Positions 29,604 to 39,585 are shown, counted from the stretch's first letter. The stretch: 64,000 bases of DNA from Microvirga splendida (GCF_016427565.1 NZ_JAELXT010000009.1:62001-126000), one strand, 5' to 3'. Made by a program: numbers and translations. The notes: a model not told the origin generated them from the letters alone.

Positions 29604-31340
29604 ATGATGATTTCCCTCCGTCGAGCACTGCGCGAGATGGCTGTGCCGCTGGCCGGCGCGGTTCTGCTGGCCCTGTTTATCGCCCTGCAGGTTTTGGGAA
29701 CCCCTCAGGCCCTCGATGGCCCCGGCTTCCTGTCGCCAGCACAGACATCGAGCCCACGGGCCACCCTGGAGGGTTTCCGGGCCGACGCTTCCCGGGCGAC
29801 GGCCCTGATCATGGAGGCCTATCGGGAGAGCAAATCGGAGCCAGGCCTGTCCTGGAGCGAGAGCGTCGCCAGGAAGGTGGCACAGGCCGAGGCCGTGATG
29901 GCCAGGGCCTCCCAGAATCTCGACCTGCGGGACATCCCACCGGTCGAGCTGGAGCATCGGCGGCTCGAATCCGTCATTCTCCTCAAGGAGGTTCTCGACC
30001 GGCTCCCGCTGCCGGACTTGAGTGCCGTGCCGGGCGCCGACGAAGTCGCGGGAAAGCCGCCGGCAAGCTGGAATGTGCCTGGAACGGACCTGCGAATCGT
30101 GCGCGTGGCGGATGGTCCGAGGGCGGGGGAGTACCTTTTCTCGACTGCAACGGTCCTGCGGCTCGAAGGCTTCTACGAAGCGATCCGCGCCGAGCCGAAG
30201 CTGAGCGGCGCGCCGGTCGATTTCTATGAATTCTACAGCCAGTCCCCTGGCTATCTGCTGCCGCCGAAATGGTTCGGGGCGATCGAGGCCCTTCCGGCAT
30301 CCTTCAGGACCGAGATCGAGGGGCAGGCTGTCTGGCAGTGGATCGCCTTCGCGCTCGTGATGGCCCTGGCTGTTGGAGCCGTCTTCGGCGTGCGGTCCCT
30401 GGCGCGCAATGCCGCCTCGTCCCCAAGCGGAACGGTTCAGGTGCTGGCGGGTGTGATCGTGCCCGGCGCAGTCGCGGTGGCGGCCCTGTTCGTGCGCTAC
30501 ATGGGCGACAACCAGATCAACCTGACGGGCTGGGTCAACGGCATTGCCGAGGAGATGGCTCAGGGGATCGCCTATGTCGCCATGATCTGGGCCGTCCTCG
30601 TCTTCTCCAACACCCTGGCCGGAAGGCTCTACCTGTCCGCCACCAAGAGCATCGACGCCCATCTGGCGCGGGCTGCCGTGCGCATCACGGGCATTGCCGT
30701 CGCCGTTGCGCTTCTCATCTACGGGGCCTCGCATCTCGGGATTCCCCTGGCCGGTCTGCTGGCGGGCCTCGGGGTCGGCGGCCTGGCGGTTGCTCTGGCG
30801 GCCAAGCCCACGCTGGAGAACTTCATCGGCGGCTTGATCCTTTATGCCGACCGGCCGGTCCGGGTGGGCGACCTGTGCCGGTTCGGCAATCTCGAGGGCC
30901 GGGTCGAGGAAATCGGGATCCGCTCGACCCGGGTCAGGGGGCTCGACCGGACCCTGATCACGATCCCGAACGCCACCTTCGTGAACATGAACATCATCAA
31001 CCTGACCAACCGGGACCGGATGCCTTACGACCGGGTCATAGCGCTGCACGCCACGGATACGGCCGCGATCCGGCACGAGATCGAGGCCATCGCCGCCCTC
31101 GTGACGGAGCACCCGAAGATCGAGGCCGGCTCCGTCCAGGCGCGATTGCGGGAGGGGCATGAGGAGAAGCCGAAGGTCGAGATCTGCGCTCTGATCACCA
31201 CGTCGAAATGGGGCGACTTCCTGGAGATCCAGCAGGAACTCGACCTCATGCTGCGCGACAGGATGCTGGCCTCTGCGCCTGCCACCGAGGCAGCCTCAAG
31301 TGCCCCGGACAACGTCGTGCCGCTCAAGGATCCCGCATGA
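29604..31340 (+). CDS. MscS family mechanosensitive channel
   Basis: A 579-residue inner-membrane protein with an N-terminal hydrophobic segment, a periplasmic stretch of about 200 residues, and several helices. The pore helix is GVGGLAVALAAKPTLENF, followed by the beta domain (RPVRVGDLCRFG, ITIPNATFVNMNIINLTNRDRM). It is longer than MscS itself (286) and resembles the mid-length class with an extra N-terminal sensor region. It likely releases ions on osmotic downshock. It is convergent with the Gre-type gene. Confidence 0.85.
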   Translation: MMISLRRALREMAVPLAGAVLLALFIALQVLGTPQALDGPGFLSPAQTSSPRATLEGFRADASRATALIMEAYRESKSEPGLSWSESVARKVAQAEAVMARASQNLDLRDIPPVELEHRRLESVILLKEVLDRLPLPDLSAVPGADEVAGKPPASWNVPGTDLRIVRVADGPRAGEYLFSTATVLRLEGFYEAIRAEPKLSGAPVDFYEFYSQSPGYLLPPKWFGAIEALPASFRTEIEGQAVWQWIAFALVMALAVGAVFGVRSLARNAASSPSGTVQVLAGVIVPGAVAVAALFVRYMGDNQINLTGWVNGIAEEMAQGIAYVAMIWAVLVFSNTLAGRLYLSATKSIDAHLARAAVRITGIAVAVALLIYGASHLGIPLAGLLAGLGVGGLAVALAAKPTLENFIGGLILYADRPVRVGDLCRFGNLEGRVEEIGIRSTRVRGLDRTLITIPNATFVNMNIINLTNRDRMPYDRVIALHATDTAAIRHEIEAIAALVTEHPKIEAGSVQARLREGHEEKPKVEICALITTSKWGDFLEIQQELDLMLRDRMLASAPATEAASSAPDNVVPLKDPA

Positions 31341-31348
31341 GCTGAGGC

Positions 31349-31825
31349 TCAGGGGTCTCGGATGCTGATCGAGACGATCTCCGCCTTCCCCTGGCCGACG
31401 GTGACGGTATCCCCCACCTCCTTGCCCATCAGGGCCTGCGCGAGGGGCGAGACGTAGGAGAGGCTGCCCTTGGCCGGGTCGGCCTCGTCCTCACCAACGA
31501 TGCGGTAGGTCTGCCGGCGCCCGTCCTCACGCTCGAAGGTCACTTCGGCACCGAAGCGGACATGGGACGTGTCCGTGGGTGGGGGCACAACCTCCGCCGA
31601 AACCCTGCGGGCCGACCAGTAGCGCAGGTCGCGGGACAGGCGGGCGACTTCGGCCTTGTCGTCCCTGAGCTGCGCCTCCGCGAGGCGCTTCTCCAGCGAC
31701 TCGATCTCGGAATCCATGCGGGCCAGGCCCGCCGGCGTGACGAGATGGTGAGGACTGATGGTCCGGTCGGGGAGGTCCTCGAAGGCTTCCCCTCCCTCGG
31801 CTTCACGAACAAAGGCACGGCTCAT
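31349..31825 (-). CDS. GreA/GreB family transcription elongation factor
   Basis: A 158-residue protein with an N-terminal coiled coil (residues about 33-70) and a C-terminal FKBP-like domain carrying SPLAQALMGKEVGDTVTV, the Gre hallmark. Such factors stimulate RNA cleavage in backtracked RNA polymerase through acidic residues at the coiled-coil tip (here around LRDDKAEV). Closer to GreB-like than to housekeeping GreA, by eye. The start follows GGAGGA. Confidence 0.8.
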   Translation of the reverse strand: MSRAFVREAEGGEAFEDLPDRTISPHHLVTPAGLARMDSEIESLEKRLAEAQLRDDKAEVARLSRDLRYWSARRVSAEVVPPPTDTSHVRFGAEVTFEREDGRRQTYRIVGEDEADPAKGSLSYVSPLAQALMGKEVGDTVTVGQGKAEIVSISIRDP

Positions 31826-31886
31826 GGCGCTTCCTCCGCCTGGAAGGGAAACGGTTCGAGCGTGGCTTAAGTTTCCCGGCTCACTC

Positions 31887-33005
31887 TTAAGCTTTGCCTT
31901 GCCTCAGGCGACCGACGATGCCGCCGGGAAAGGCATAGACGCTGATGATGAACAGGGCGCCCAGCCACAGGAGCCAGCGGTCCGGATGGATCAGGTTGGG
32001 CAGGAGCGGGATTCCCGCGAGCGCCGCGCTTCCGGCCCCCATCAGCACCTGCAGGTAGCTCTGGGCCAGCACGAACACGGCCGCGCCGATCACGGCGCCG
32101 TACATGGTGCCCATCCCGCCGATCACGACCATGAGCAGGATGTCGATCATGATCGAGAAGGACAGGGTGGTGTCCGGCCCGTTGTAGCGCAGCCACAGGG
32201 CCATGAGCGCGCCCGCAATCGTCGCCGCCAGGGCCGAGATGACGGAGGCGGCCGTCCGGTAGGCGACGACGCGGTAGCCCAGCGCCTCGGCCCGGAACTC
32301 GTTCTCGCGGATCGCCTGCAGCACGCGGCCGAAGGGCGAGTTCACGATGCGCAGGAGCAGGAGGAAGACCACGAGCGAGACGAAGAAGACGAGATAGTAT
32401 GCCAGCAGTCGCCCGTTGACCGTGATGCCGAGGACCTGCTCCGAGAACAGCCGGAAGGCCGGACGAAGCGCCGGCGGCAGCTGGAACGACAGCCCGTCCT
32501 CGCCGCCGGTGATGTCGGACAGCTGCGAGGCCAGAACGGCCGCCGCGGAGGCGACCGCCAGGGTGATCATGGAGAAGAAGATGGCGCGCACCCGCAGCGA
32601 CAGCAGGCCGATGGCAATCGCCAGCACAGCCGAGAGGGCGAGGGCCGCCGCCAGCCCGATAGCGGCCGAACTCCAGGTGGGGCCCACGCGTTCGAGCGCG
32701 ATGGCGATGCCGTAGCCGCCGATGCCGAAGAACATGGTGTGGGCGAAGGAGACGATGCCGGAATAGCCGAGCAGCAGGTCGTAGCTCGCGACCAGCACGA
32801 TGAACACGCAGATCTTCGCCGCCGTGCCGACCGGCTGGCTCCCCGAGAACAGGAACGGCGTCGCGGCGAGAAGCACGAAGATCGCGAGCAGGATGAAGCT
32901 CAGGGCCCGGGACCGGGGCAGGTCAGACGAGAGCAGGCCGCTCAGGAGACCGCCGTGGCGGCGGGTCTCGTCGAAGGCGAGGGGCAGGGCGGGAGATGAG
33001 CTCAT
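31887..33005 (-). CDS. livM: HAAT ABC transporter permease LivM-like (second system)
   Basis: A 372-residue permease, with the signature GYSGIVSFAHTMFFGIGGYG and the C-terminal GGMGTMYGAVIGAAVFVL. The true start is the ATG at 33005, overlapping the livH stop; the longer upstream frame to 33251 is an artefact of livH antisense-frame reading. It is the last gene of the second liv operon (livK-G-F-H-M). Confidence 0.88.
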   Translation of the reverse strand: MSSSPALPLAFDETRRHGGLLSGLLSSDLPRSRALSFILLAIFVLLAATPFLFSGSQPVGTAAKICVFIVLVASYDLLLGYSGIVSFAHTMFFGIGGYGIAIALERVGPTWSSAAIGLAAALALSAVLAIAIGLLSLRVRAIFFSMITLAVASAAAVLASQLSDITGGEDGLSFQLPPALRPAFRLFSEQVLGITVNGRLLAYYLVFFVSLVVFLLLLRIVNSPFGRVLQAIRENEFRAEALGYRVVAYRTAASVISALAATIAGALMALWLRYNGPDTTLSFSIMIDILLMVVIGGMGTMYGAVIGAAVFVLAQSYLQVLMGAGSAALAGIPLLPNLIHPDRWLLWLGALFIISVYAFPGGIVGRLRQGKA

Positions 33006-34024
33006 CGGCGTGCTACCGGAAACAGGCCCTGGGGACGCCAGATCAGGACGAGGGCCATGACGAGGATGTTGGAGATCAGCGCCAGCTTGGGCTCGATGAA
33101 GCCGACATAGTTGGCCACGAGCGCCACAAGGATGGAGCCCACGAAGCAGCCGCCGACGGAGCCGAGGCCGCCGATGATGATGACGATGAACACCAGCACC
33201 ATCACCTCCATGCCCATGCCGGCCGTGAGCGTCTGGCGGTAGAACGCCCACATGACGCCCCCGAGGCCGGCGAGCGCCGAGCCCGCGATGAACACGCTCA
33301 CGAAGAGGCGCCGGATCCGGTAGCCCAGGGCCTCGACCATCTCCGGGTTCTCGACGCCGGCGCGGATGAGCAGACCGATGCGGGTGCGGTTGAGCAGCAG
33401 CTGCATGCCGATGAACACCGTAAGGCCGATGACGACCGCCACGACCCGGTAACGCTCCATGACGATGTCGCCGAACACGAAGGCGCCGCGCAGGGATTGC
33501 GGCAGCGGGATCGGGATCGGCGACGCGCCCCAGATGGCGTGGATCAGCTGCTCGGTGACGATGAGGCCGCCCATGGTGACCAGGATCTGCTTCAGGTGGC
33601 TGCCATAGACCGGGCGGACGATGACGCGCTCAAAGACGGCGCCGGCCAGGGCCGTGACGCCCATGGCGACCAGGATGCACAATCCCAGGAGGGCCAGGTT
33701 CAACCCGATGGAATCCTCCAGCGCCCAACCGGCCAGGGGGCCCAGCACGAGAAGGGTGGCGTAGGCGCCGAGCGAGATGAAGACCCCGTGGCCGAAATTG
33801 ATGATGTCCATGAGGCCGAACACCAGGGTGAGCCCGGACGCCATGAGGAAGATCATCATGCCCATGGCCAGGCCCGCGACTGTGAGCGTCACCCAGGTCG
33901 AAGGACTGCCGACGAAGGGCAGCGCCAGAAGGCCGAGAGCCGGGACGAGCAGGAGCGGCAGCCAGTCCGTCTTGGCGCGGGGAAGTTCGGCCGGAGCCGT
34001 GGATTCGACAGCCATGTCACTCAT
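33002..34024 (-). CDS. livH: HAAT ABC transporter permease LivH-like (second system)
   Basis: A 340-residue permease with the signature DIINFGHGVFISLGAYA and C-terminal GGLGSVGGCFVGSIL. It carries an N-terminal extension of about 25 hydrophilic residues before the first membrane helix. Four-base overlaps with both neighbours suggest coupled translation. Confidence 0.88.
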   Translation of the reverse strand: MSDMAVESTAPAELPRAKTDWLPLLLVPALGLLALPFVGSPSTWVTLTVAGLAMGMMIFLMASGLTLVFGLMDIINFGHGVFISLGAYATLLVLGPLAGWALEDSIGLNLALLGLCILVAMGVTALAGAVFERVIVRPVYGSHLKQILVTMGGLIVTEQLIHAIWGASPIPIPLPQSLRGAFVFGDIVMERYRVVAVVIGLTVFIGMQLLLNRTRIGLLIRAGVENPEMVEALGYRIRRLFVSVFIAGSALAGLGGVMWAFYRQTLTAGMGMEVMVLVFIVIIIGGLGSVGGCFVGSILVALVANYVGFIEPKLALISNILVMALVLIWRPQGLFPVARR

Positions 34025-34746
34025 TGGTGGGCATCCAGGGAGAGGCCGAGCAGGCGCTGCTGCAGGGTCGCATCCGCCACGAGGTCGCTCATGGCACCGG
34101 CATGCACGATGCGTCCGTCATCCATGACCACCACGTTGTCGCCGAGCGCCGAGGCGGCATAGAAATTCTGTTCCACGAGCAGGATCGTCTCGCCCGAGGC
34201 TTTGAGGGCCTTGAAGGCCTCGATCATGCTGCGCACCATCACGGGAGCCAGACCCTTGGTCGGCTCGTCGATGAGCAGCAGGCGGCGCGGCTCCGCGATG
34301 GCGCGGGCGATGGCCAGCATCTGCTTCTGCCCGCCCGAGAGATTGCCGGCGGGCAGGTTCCAGAAACGCTTGAGCGCGGGAAACAGCCCCAGGATCCAGT
34401 CGAGGCGGTTCTTGTCCACGGGGCCGCTGCGGGCGGCGAGCACGATGTTTTCGCGCACGGTCAGATCGGTGAAGATGCCCATGGATTCCGGCACATAGGC
34501 GATGCCGGCGCGGGCGATGTCTGGCGTTGACTGGGCTGTGATGTCGCTGCCGTCGAAGCGAATGCGGCCGGAAGAAGCCTGCCACAGGCCCATGATGGTG
34601 CGAAGCGTCGTCGTCTTGCCCGCGCCGTTGCGGCCGAGCAGCATGGTCAGTTCGCCGGCCGGGACGGCGAAGTCCACGCCGTGAAGAATGTGATAGGGGC
34701 CGATATGCGTGTGCACGCCGGAGAGCTGCAGGAGAGGCTCAGTCAC
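34021..34746 (-). CDS. livF: HAAT ABC transporter ATP-binding protein LivF-like (second system)
   Basis: A 241-residue ATPase with LGRNGAGKTTT, LSGGQKQMLAIARAI and LLLIDEPTKGLAP. I set the start at the GTG at 34746, which reads VTEPLLQLSG and overlaps the livG end; the longer frame to 34908 is the wrong frame of livG. Gene order K-G-F-H-M differs from the first system (K-H-M-G-F), so the two operons are not a recent tandem duplication. Confidence 0.87.
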   Translation of the reverse strand: MTEPLLQLSGVHTHIGPYHILHGVDFAVPAGELTMLLGRNGAGKTTTLRTIMGLWQASSGRIRFDGSDITAQSTPDIARAGIAYVPESMGIFTDLTVRENIVLAARSGPVDKNRLDWILGLFPALKRFWNLPAGNLSGGQKQMLAIARAIAEPRRLLLIDEPTKGLAPVMVRSMIEAFKALKASGETILLVEQNFYAASALGDNVVVMDDGRIVHAGAMSDLVADATLQQRLLGLSLDAHQ

Positions 34747-35518
34747 GGGCGACCTCCACGCCGAGATAGGCTTCCTGCACCACCGGCGAGGCGATGACCT
34801 CGGCGGGATCGCCGTCGGCCACGAGGGCGCCGTTGTGCAGCACGATGATGCGGTCGGAGAGCGAGCGCACCACGTCCATCTTGTGCTCCACGAGAAGCAC
34901 GGTGGCATCGCCGCGCTGCTTGATGTCGTGAATGAGCTCGAGGATGGTTGGAACTTCGTCCACGCTCATGCCGGCGGTCGGCTCGTCGAACATGAAGACC
35001 TTGGGCTCCATGGCGATCAGAAGCGCGACCTCAAGCTTGCGCTGGTCGCCGTGCGAGAGCGCCTTCGGTGCGATGTGACGCTTGTCCGCAAGGCGCACCC
35101 GCTCCAGCACGGCCTCGGCCTGCTCGATCAGGTCGCGGCGTGTGTTCCAAACCTTGAACAGGGACCAGCCTGCGTCGGCGCGGCTCTGCACCGCAAGGCG
35201 CACGTTTTCCAGCGCGCTCAATTGCGGAAACAGGTTGGTGAGCTGGAACGCGCGTCCGAGCCCGCGCTGCGTGCGGGCGGAGGGAGCAAGGCCCGTGATG
35301 TCCTCGCCGCCGACGATGACCTGACCCGATGAGGCCCGCAGCTGTCCGGAGATCAGGTTGAAATAGGTGGTCTTGCCGGCACCGTTTGGGCCGACGATGG
35401 CCGTGAGCGTGCCGGGGGTGAAGCGGCACGACACGTCGTCGACGGCCACATGGCCGCCGAAGCGAATCGTAAGCCCGCGCGTTTCAAGCGCGGGCGTCGT
35501 TGTTGTCGATAGGGTCAC
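34739..35518 (-). CDS. livG: HAAT ABC transporter ATP-binding protein LivG-like (second system)
   Basis: A 259-residue ATPase with VGPNGAGKTTY, LSHGDQRKLEVALLI and VFMFDEPTAGMSVDE. It begins eight bases after livK ends, so it belongs to the livK transcript. Confidence 0.88.
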   Translation of the reverse strand: MTLSTTTTPALETRGLTIRFGGHVAVDDVSCRFTPGTLTAIVGPNGAGKTTYFNLISGQLRASSGQVIVGGEDITGLAPSARTQRGLGRAFQLTNLFPQLSALENVRLAVQSRADAGWSLFKVWNTRRDLIEQAEAVLERVRLADKRHIAPKALSHGDQRKLEVALLIAMEPKVFMFDEPTAGMSVDEVPTILELIHDIKQRGDATVLLVEHKMDVVRSLSDRIIVLHNGALVADGDPAEVIASPVVQEAYLGVEVARD

Positions 35519-35526
35519 TGGTCTTT

Positions 35527-36717
35527 TTAACGCTTGTTCCGAACCGGAATCGGCATCTTGTCGGCCGGGATGGTGGCGACGAGATCGAGCAGGTCGTTCG
35601 CGTCCTTGCCGTTGGCCTTGACCTTGAAGTGATACATGTCCTGCAGGGCCTGGTGGTCTTCCTTGCGGAAGGTCATCGGGCCCTTCGGCGTCTCGAAGGT
35701 CATGCCTTCCATGGCCGAAATCAGCTTCTCGGTGTCGGTGCCGCCGGCCTTTTGGATGGCCGTGACAGCGGCGGAAGCCGCAGCGAAGCCGCCGGCGGTG
35801 AAGAAGTCCGGCGGCGAGTTGTAGCGCTTCTGGTGCTCGGCCACGAGCCAGTCGTTCATCGGGTTCTTCGGGAAGGCATGGTAGTAGTAGATCGCGCCTT
35901 CCATGCCGGGGTAGTTCTTGTAGATCTGCATGGCGGGCAGGATGTTGCCGCCGGGCGCGATCTCGATGCCGAAGCGCTCGGGCTTCAGGTCGGCGATCTT
36001 CGGCAGCGGGTGCTGGCCGGCCCAGATGATGTTGATGATCTTCTTGCCCGGCTTGTCCTTGAGCGCGTCGAAGATGCGCTGCGCGGACGCGGTGAAGTCG
36101 GTGGCGTTCTGCGGAGCATATTCCTCGAACACGACCTTGGCGTTCGGGCGGATTTCCGCGAGCGCGTTCTTCAGGGCCGCAACGCCGTCCTTGCCGAAGG
36201 CGTAATCCTGCGCGAGCGTCGCGATGGACACCTCGCCTTTTTCAGGCACGGCGGCCGCCGCGCCATAGGCGTCCTGGGTCGAGTTGCGGGAGGTGCGGAA
36301 GATGAAGCGGTTCCACTTCTCGCCGGTGATCGCATCGGCGACCGCAGGCTCCACGATCAGGATCTTGCCGTTCTCCTCGGCGACCGGGAGCATGGCCAGC
36401 GCCGCGGCGGACGAGGTGGTGCCGACGGCGAGGTCGACATCGTCGTCGTTGTAGGCCTGCTCCAGCAGCGTCTTGGCGAGGTCGGCCTTGAGCTGGTCGT
36501 CCTTGACGATGACGTTGATCTTGCGGCCGTTGATGGCCATGGTGCCCTTGGTCAGGTACTCCAGGCCCATCATGAAGCCGGCCTCGGTCTGCTTGGCGTA
36601 GGCCTCGAGCGGGCCGGTCTTGCCGGCGATCAGAGCGATTTTGATGTCTTGAGCAAAAGCTGAAGATGCAAAGACAATTCCTGCCGCAGCGGCAGCGATT
36701 TTAAGTCCCAGGCGCAT
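35527..36717 (-). CDS. livK: HAAT substrate-binding protein LivK-like (second system)
   Basis: A 396-residue periplasmic binding protein. A signal peptide ends at SAFAQ near residue 22, then DIKIALIAGKTGPLEAYAKQ. The start at 36717 is preceded by GGGAG with five bases. It shares little visible similarity with the first LivK beyond fold motifs, so the ligands probably differ. No catabolic gene adjoins it to suggest a substrate. Confidence 0.86.
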   Translation of the reverse strand: MRLGLKIAAAAAGIVFASSAFAQDIKIALIAGKTGPLEAYAKQTEAGFMMGLEYLTKGTMAINGRKINVIVKDDQLKADLAKTLLEQAYNDDDVDLAVGTTSSAAALAMLPVAEENGKILIVEPAVADAITGEKWNRFIFRTSRNSTQDAYGAAAAVPEKGEVSIATLAQDYAFGKDGVAALKNALAEIRPNAKVVFEEYAPQNATDFTASAQRIFDALKDKPGKKIINIIWAGQHPLPKIADLKPERFGIEIAPGGNILPAMQIYKNYPGMEGAIYYYHAFPKNPMNDWLVAEHQKRYNSPPDFFTAGGFAAASAAVTAIQKAGGTDTEKLISAMEGMTFETPKGPMTFRKEDHQALQDMYHFKVKANGKDANDLLDLVATIPADKMPIPVRNKR

Positions 36718-36824
36718 CGGTCTCCCCATTCTGTTATTGCGCCATTGATGGCTTTGCAGTGCAGCATGTCAAGCGCGGGCCGCGCGCCATCCTTAGTCAG
36801 AAAGGATGATGCGACAGGCAGGGC

Positions 36825-37769
36825 TCAGGCCTCCGGCAGCACCGGCGTCTCGATGTCCTTCGCCTCGCGTCCCCGGCGGGCGGCCTCGCGCTCGAGCAGA
36901 AGGAGAGCCAGCCCCGCGCCGCAGATCACGGCCGCGCCAACGAGCGTCCAGAACCCCACCACATCGCCGAAGAATAGGTAGCCCAGCACGATCGCCCAGA
37001 CGATGAGAGTGTATTGGTAGGGGGCGACCACGGAGGCCGGGGCGATCTTCAGGGAACGGTTGACGCACATATGAGCGGTCATGGACACGATGCCGAGCAG
37101 GAAGAGGCCTGCGAGATCCAGTGGCGTGGGCGTGACCCAGGCGAGCGGCGCAGCGATGAGCCCGAAGATCAGGGTTCCGAGAATCTGGCCGAGCACCAGG
37201 GTGGCATCGTGGGTCTCCCGCAGCTTGCGGGTCGTGATCATGAGCAGCGAGTAGAACAGGCTTCCCGCAAGCGCTATGAGCGCGGGCAGGGACAGGGTGG
37301 CGCTCGACGGGCGCAGGGCGATCAGCACGCCGACGAAGCCGCAGGCGATGGCGAGCATGCGCGGCTTGTCGATCTTCTCCCCGAGCCAGAACGCCGCGAA
37401 GGCCGCCACATAAATCGGCCCGGCCAGGTAGTAGGTCATCACGTCGGCGAGCGGCAGATAGGTGACGGCCCAGTAGAAGCAGGCGACCTCAAGGGTCGAG
37501 AGGGTGACGCGCAGCGCGTGCAGTCCCGGTTGCGGCGGGATTTCGAACGGAACCTTCTGCCGGAGCATGACCGGCAGGAGGACCGCCAGGGCCGCGACGC
37601 TGCGCAGGAGCAGCACCTGCCCGACGGAATAGGTGGCGACGAGCCATTTTCCCATGACGTCGTTCATGGCGAACATGAAGACGCCGAGCAGCATCAGGCC
37701 GATGCCGACGAGGACGCCTGACCGGACCTTGTTGACTGGGGAGGAAGCGGGCTGGGACATGGGCCGCAT
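36825..37769 (-). CDS. EamA/DMT family transporter
   Basis: A 314-residue membrane protein with ten predicted helices and two EamA repeats (for example VFMFAMNDVMGKWL in the first and LIVWAIVLGYLFFGD in the second). The family exports metabolites or amino acids; no substrate can be read off. Two start codons, 37769 and 37760, are possible and neither has a clear ribosome site. A CATCCTT/AAGGATG hairpin lies just downstream (36788-36808) but lacks a U-run. Confidence 0.82.
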   Translation of the reverse strand: MRPMSQPASSPVNKVRSGVLVGIGLMLLGVFMFAMNDVMGKWLVATYSVGQVLLLRSVAALAVLLPVMLRQKVPFEIPPQPGLHALRVTLSTLEVACFYWAVTYLPLADVMTYYLAGPIYVAAFAAFWLGEKIDKPRMLAIACGFVGVLIALRPSSATLSLPALIALAGSLFYSLLMITTRKLRETHDATLVLGQILGTLIFGLIAAPLAWVTPTPLDLAGLFLLGIVSMTAHMCVNRSLKIAPASVVAPYQYTLIVWAIVLGYLFFGDVVGFWTLVGAAVICGAGLALLLLEREAARRGREAKDIETPVLPEA

Positions 37770-37815
37770 TCATGGGCGAAGCGGCCGCAATTCACAAGCG
37801 CCGCGGGGGCATCTT

Positions 37816-38730
37816 TCAGAAGGTTTTCGCCCCGTTCACCGGCAGCATGATGGCGTAGAGCGAGGTTGTGGCGCAGATGTAGAGGCGGTTGCGCTTCGGC
37901 CCGCCGAACACCACGTTGGCGACCACCTCCGGAACCAGGATCTTGCCGATGAGGGTGCCGTCGCTCTCGTAGCAATGCACGCCGTCGCCGGCGCTCGCCC
38001 AGACCCGCCCCGCATCGTCCAGCCGGAAGCCGTCGAACAGGCCCTGGGTGCAGGTGGCGAAGACGTCGCCACCCGAAAGATTGCCGCTGTCGTCCACGTC
38101 GAAGACGCGGATGTGACGCGGGCCGTCCTTCACATGCGTGGCGCCGGTATCGGCCACATAGAGGCGCCGCTCGTCGGGCGAGAAGGCCAGCCCGTTCGGA
38201 CGGACGAAATCGCCAGCCACGATGCGCACGTCCCCCGTCGCGGGGTCGATACGGTAGACGTGGCAATCGCCGATCTCGCTCTCGGCCTTGTGCCCCTCGT
38301 AATCGGAATCGATTCCATAGGCCGGATCCGTGAACCAGATCGACCCGTCGGATTTCACCACCACGTCGTTGGGGCTGTTGAAGCGCTGGCCCTGGTGGTG
38401 GCTGGCCACCACCGTGATCGACCCGTCATGCTCCGTGCGGGTCACGCGCCGGTTGCCGTGCTCGCAGGTCACGAGGCGGCCCTGCCGGTCCACCGTGTTG
38501 CCGTTGGAATAGCCGGATGGATGGCGAAAGACGCTGACGGCGCCGGAGGTTTCGTCGAAGCGCATCATGCGGTCGTTGGGCACGTCGCTCCAGATCAGGT
38601 AGCGCCCGGCCGGAAAGTACGCCGGTCCTTCCGCCCAGCGGCATCCCTCGGCCAGCTTTTCCAGCCGAGCCGATCCGATATGCAGGCGCTGGAAGCGATC
38701 GTCGAGGACGACGGCGACATCCCTGAACAT
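37816..38730 (-). CDS. SMP-30/gluconolactonase family hydrolase
   Basis: A 304-residue six-bladed propeller. AEGPAYFPAGRYLIWSDVPN carries the first metal-binding Glu, and QRFNSPNDVVVKSDGSIWFTDPAYG and RPNGLAFSPDERRLYVADTG carry the Asn and Asp ligands. It probably hydrolyses a sugar lactone in the cytoplasm; no signal peptide is seen. It reads in the same direction as the neighbouring EamA gene (46-base gap). Confidence 0.83.
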   Translation of the reverse strand: MFRDVAVVLDDRFQRLHIGSARLEKLAEGCRWAEGPAYFPAGRYLIWSDVPNDRMMRFDETSGAVSVFRHPSGYSNGNTVDRQGRLVTCEHGNRRVTRTEHDGSITVVASHHQGQRFNSPNDVVVKSDGSIWFTDPAYGIDSDYEGHKAESEIGDCHVYRIDPATGDVRIVAGDFVRPNGLAFSPDERRLYVADTGATHVKDGPRHIRVFDVDDSGNLSGGDVFATCTQGLFDGFRLDDAGRVWASAGDGVHCYESDGTLIGKILVPEVVANVVFGGPKRNRLYICATTSLYAIMLPVNGAKTF

Positions 38731-38748
38731 GAAAACCTGCTGCTTCCG

Positions 38749-39585
38749 TCAGTGCGCCATCAGGACCGGCATGGCCGCGTTGCTCAGGATATGGCTGGTG
38801 GCACCGCCGAAGAACATCTGCCGCAAGCGGCTCTGGGTATAGGCGCCCTTCACGAGCAGGTCGCAGCCGAAGGCCTCGGCCTCCCTCAGGATCGTCTCGC
38901 CGGGCCTGTTCGACGGGTCGGGCGTGGTGACGGCCTCTGCCGGGAGATCGTGCATGCGCAGGTGGCGGGCGAGTTCCGAGCCTGACGGCCCGGGAACGCC
39001 CCATTCCTCCAGTTCGAGGACCACGATGCGCCGGGCCTTCCGGAGCAGGGGCATGGATCCCAGCACGGCCCGGGCCGTTTCCGTGCTCCGGTTCCAGGCG
39101 ATGACGGCGGTCTCGCCGAAGCTGCGCGGCGGTGTCGGCGGCGCGATCAGCACCGGACGTCCGGTCTCGAACAGGGCGGCCTCCACGGTGGAGAGGCGGG
39201 TCTGGCCGTTCGATCCGTCCGGGCGTCCCACGACGATCACGTCGAAGACCCGTCCATAGGCTCCCAGGAAGGCGTCTTCCATCAGGCCGTCCTGACGCCA
39301 GCCGGAACTCAGGCCCGAGACGCCGGCGGCAGATCGTGAAATCTGCTTGGCGGTCATGAAGGCCTCGAAGCGCTCGCGGCAGGTGCGCGCCATTTCCAGG
39401 CGGTTCTCCGGGGTGATCGGGGAGGGCACGCCGATGGCGATGTCCACCGGAAGCACGACCGGGTAGTCGGGGGTGATCGCCAGCCCCTCGATGTAGCCGT
39501 CGAACATCCGTCCGAGTTGCAGGGCCGCTTCCAGCTGGGGCTCGATGATGCCGTGGTCTTCAATCGGGACAAGAATGCTTTTCAT
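38749..39585 (-). CDS. universal stress protein (UspA family)
   Basis: A 278-residue protein, long for a single Usp domain and probably a tandem fold. The C-terminal GCDLLVKGAYTQSRLRQMFFGGATSHILSNAAMPVLMAH matches the ATP-binding end of Usp domains (G-x2-G-x9-G(S/T) variant). The start at 39585 gives the typical MKSILVPIED. It lies beside PPK2, consistent with a stress-response neighbourhood. Confidence 0.82.
   Translation of the reverse strand: MKSILVPIEDHGIIEPQLEAALQLGRMFDGYIEGLAITPDYPVVLPVDIAIGVPSPITPENRLEMARTCRERFEAFMTAKQISRSAAGVSGLSSGWRQDGLMEDAFLGAYGRVFDVIVVGRPDGSNGQTRLSTVEAALFETGRPVLIAPPTPPRSFGETAVIAWNRSTETARAVLGSMPLLRKARRIVVLELEEWGVPGPSGSELARHLRMHDLPAEAVTTPDPSNRPGETILREAEAFGCDLLVKGAYTQSRLRQMFFGGATSHILSNAAMPVLMAH

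Noticed and set aside
31863..31900. CTTAAG-containing words near the second liv operon as a third MarR operator
   Set aside because: They lack the TTTTAAG-TTAAAA symmetry and lie at the 3' end of livM, not at a promoter.
36788..36808. CATCCTT/AAGGATG hairpin after the EamA gene as an intrinsic terminator
   Set aside because: Short stem and no U-tract; too weak to annotate.
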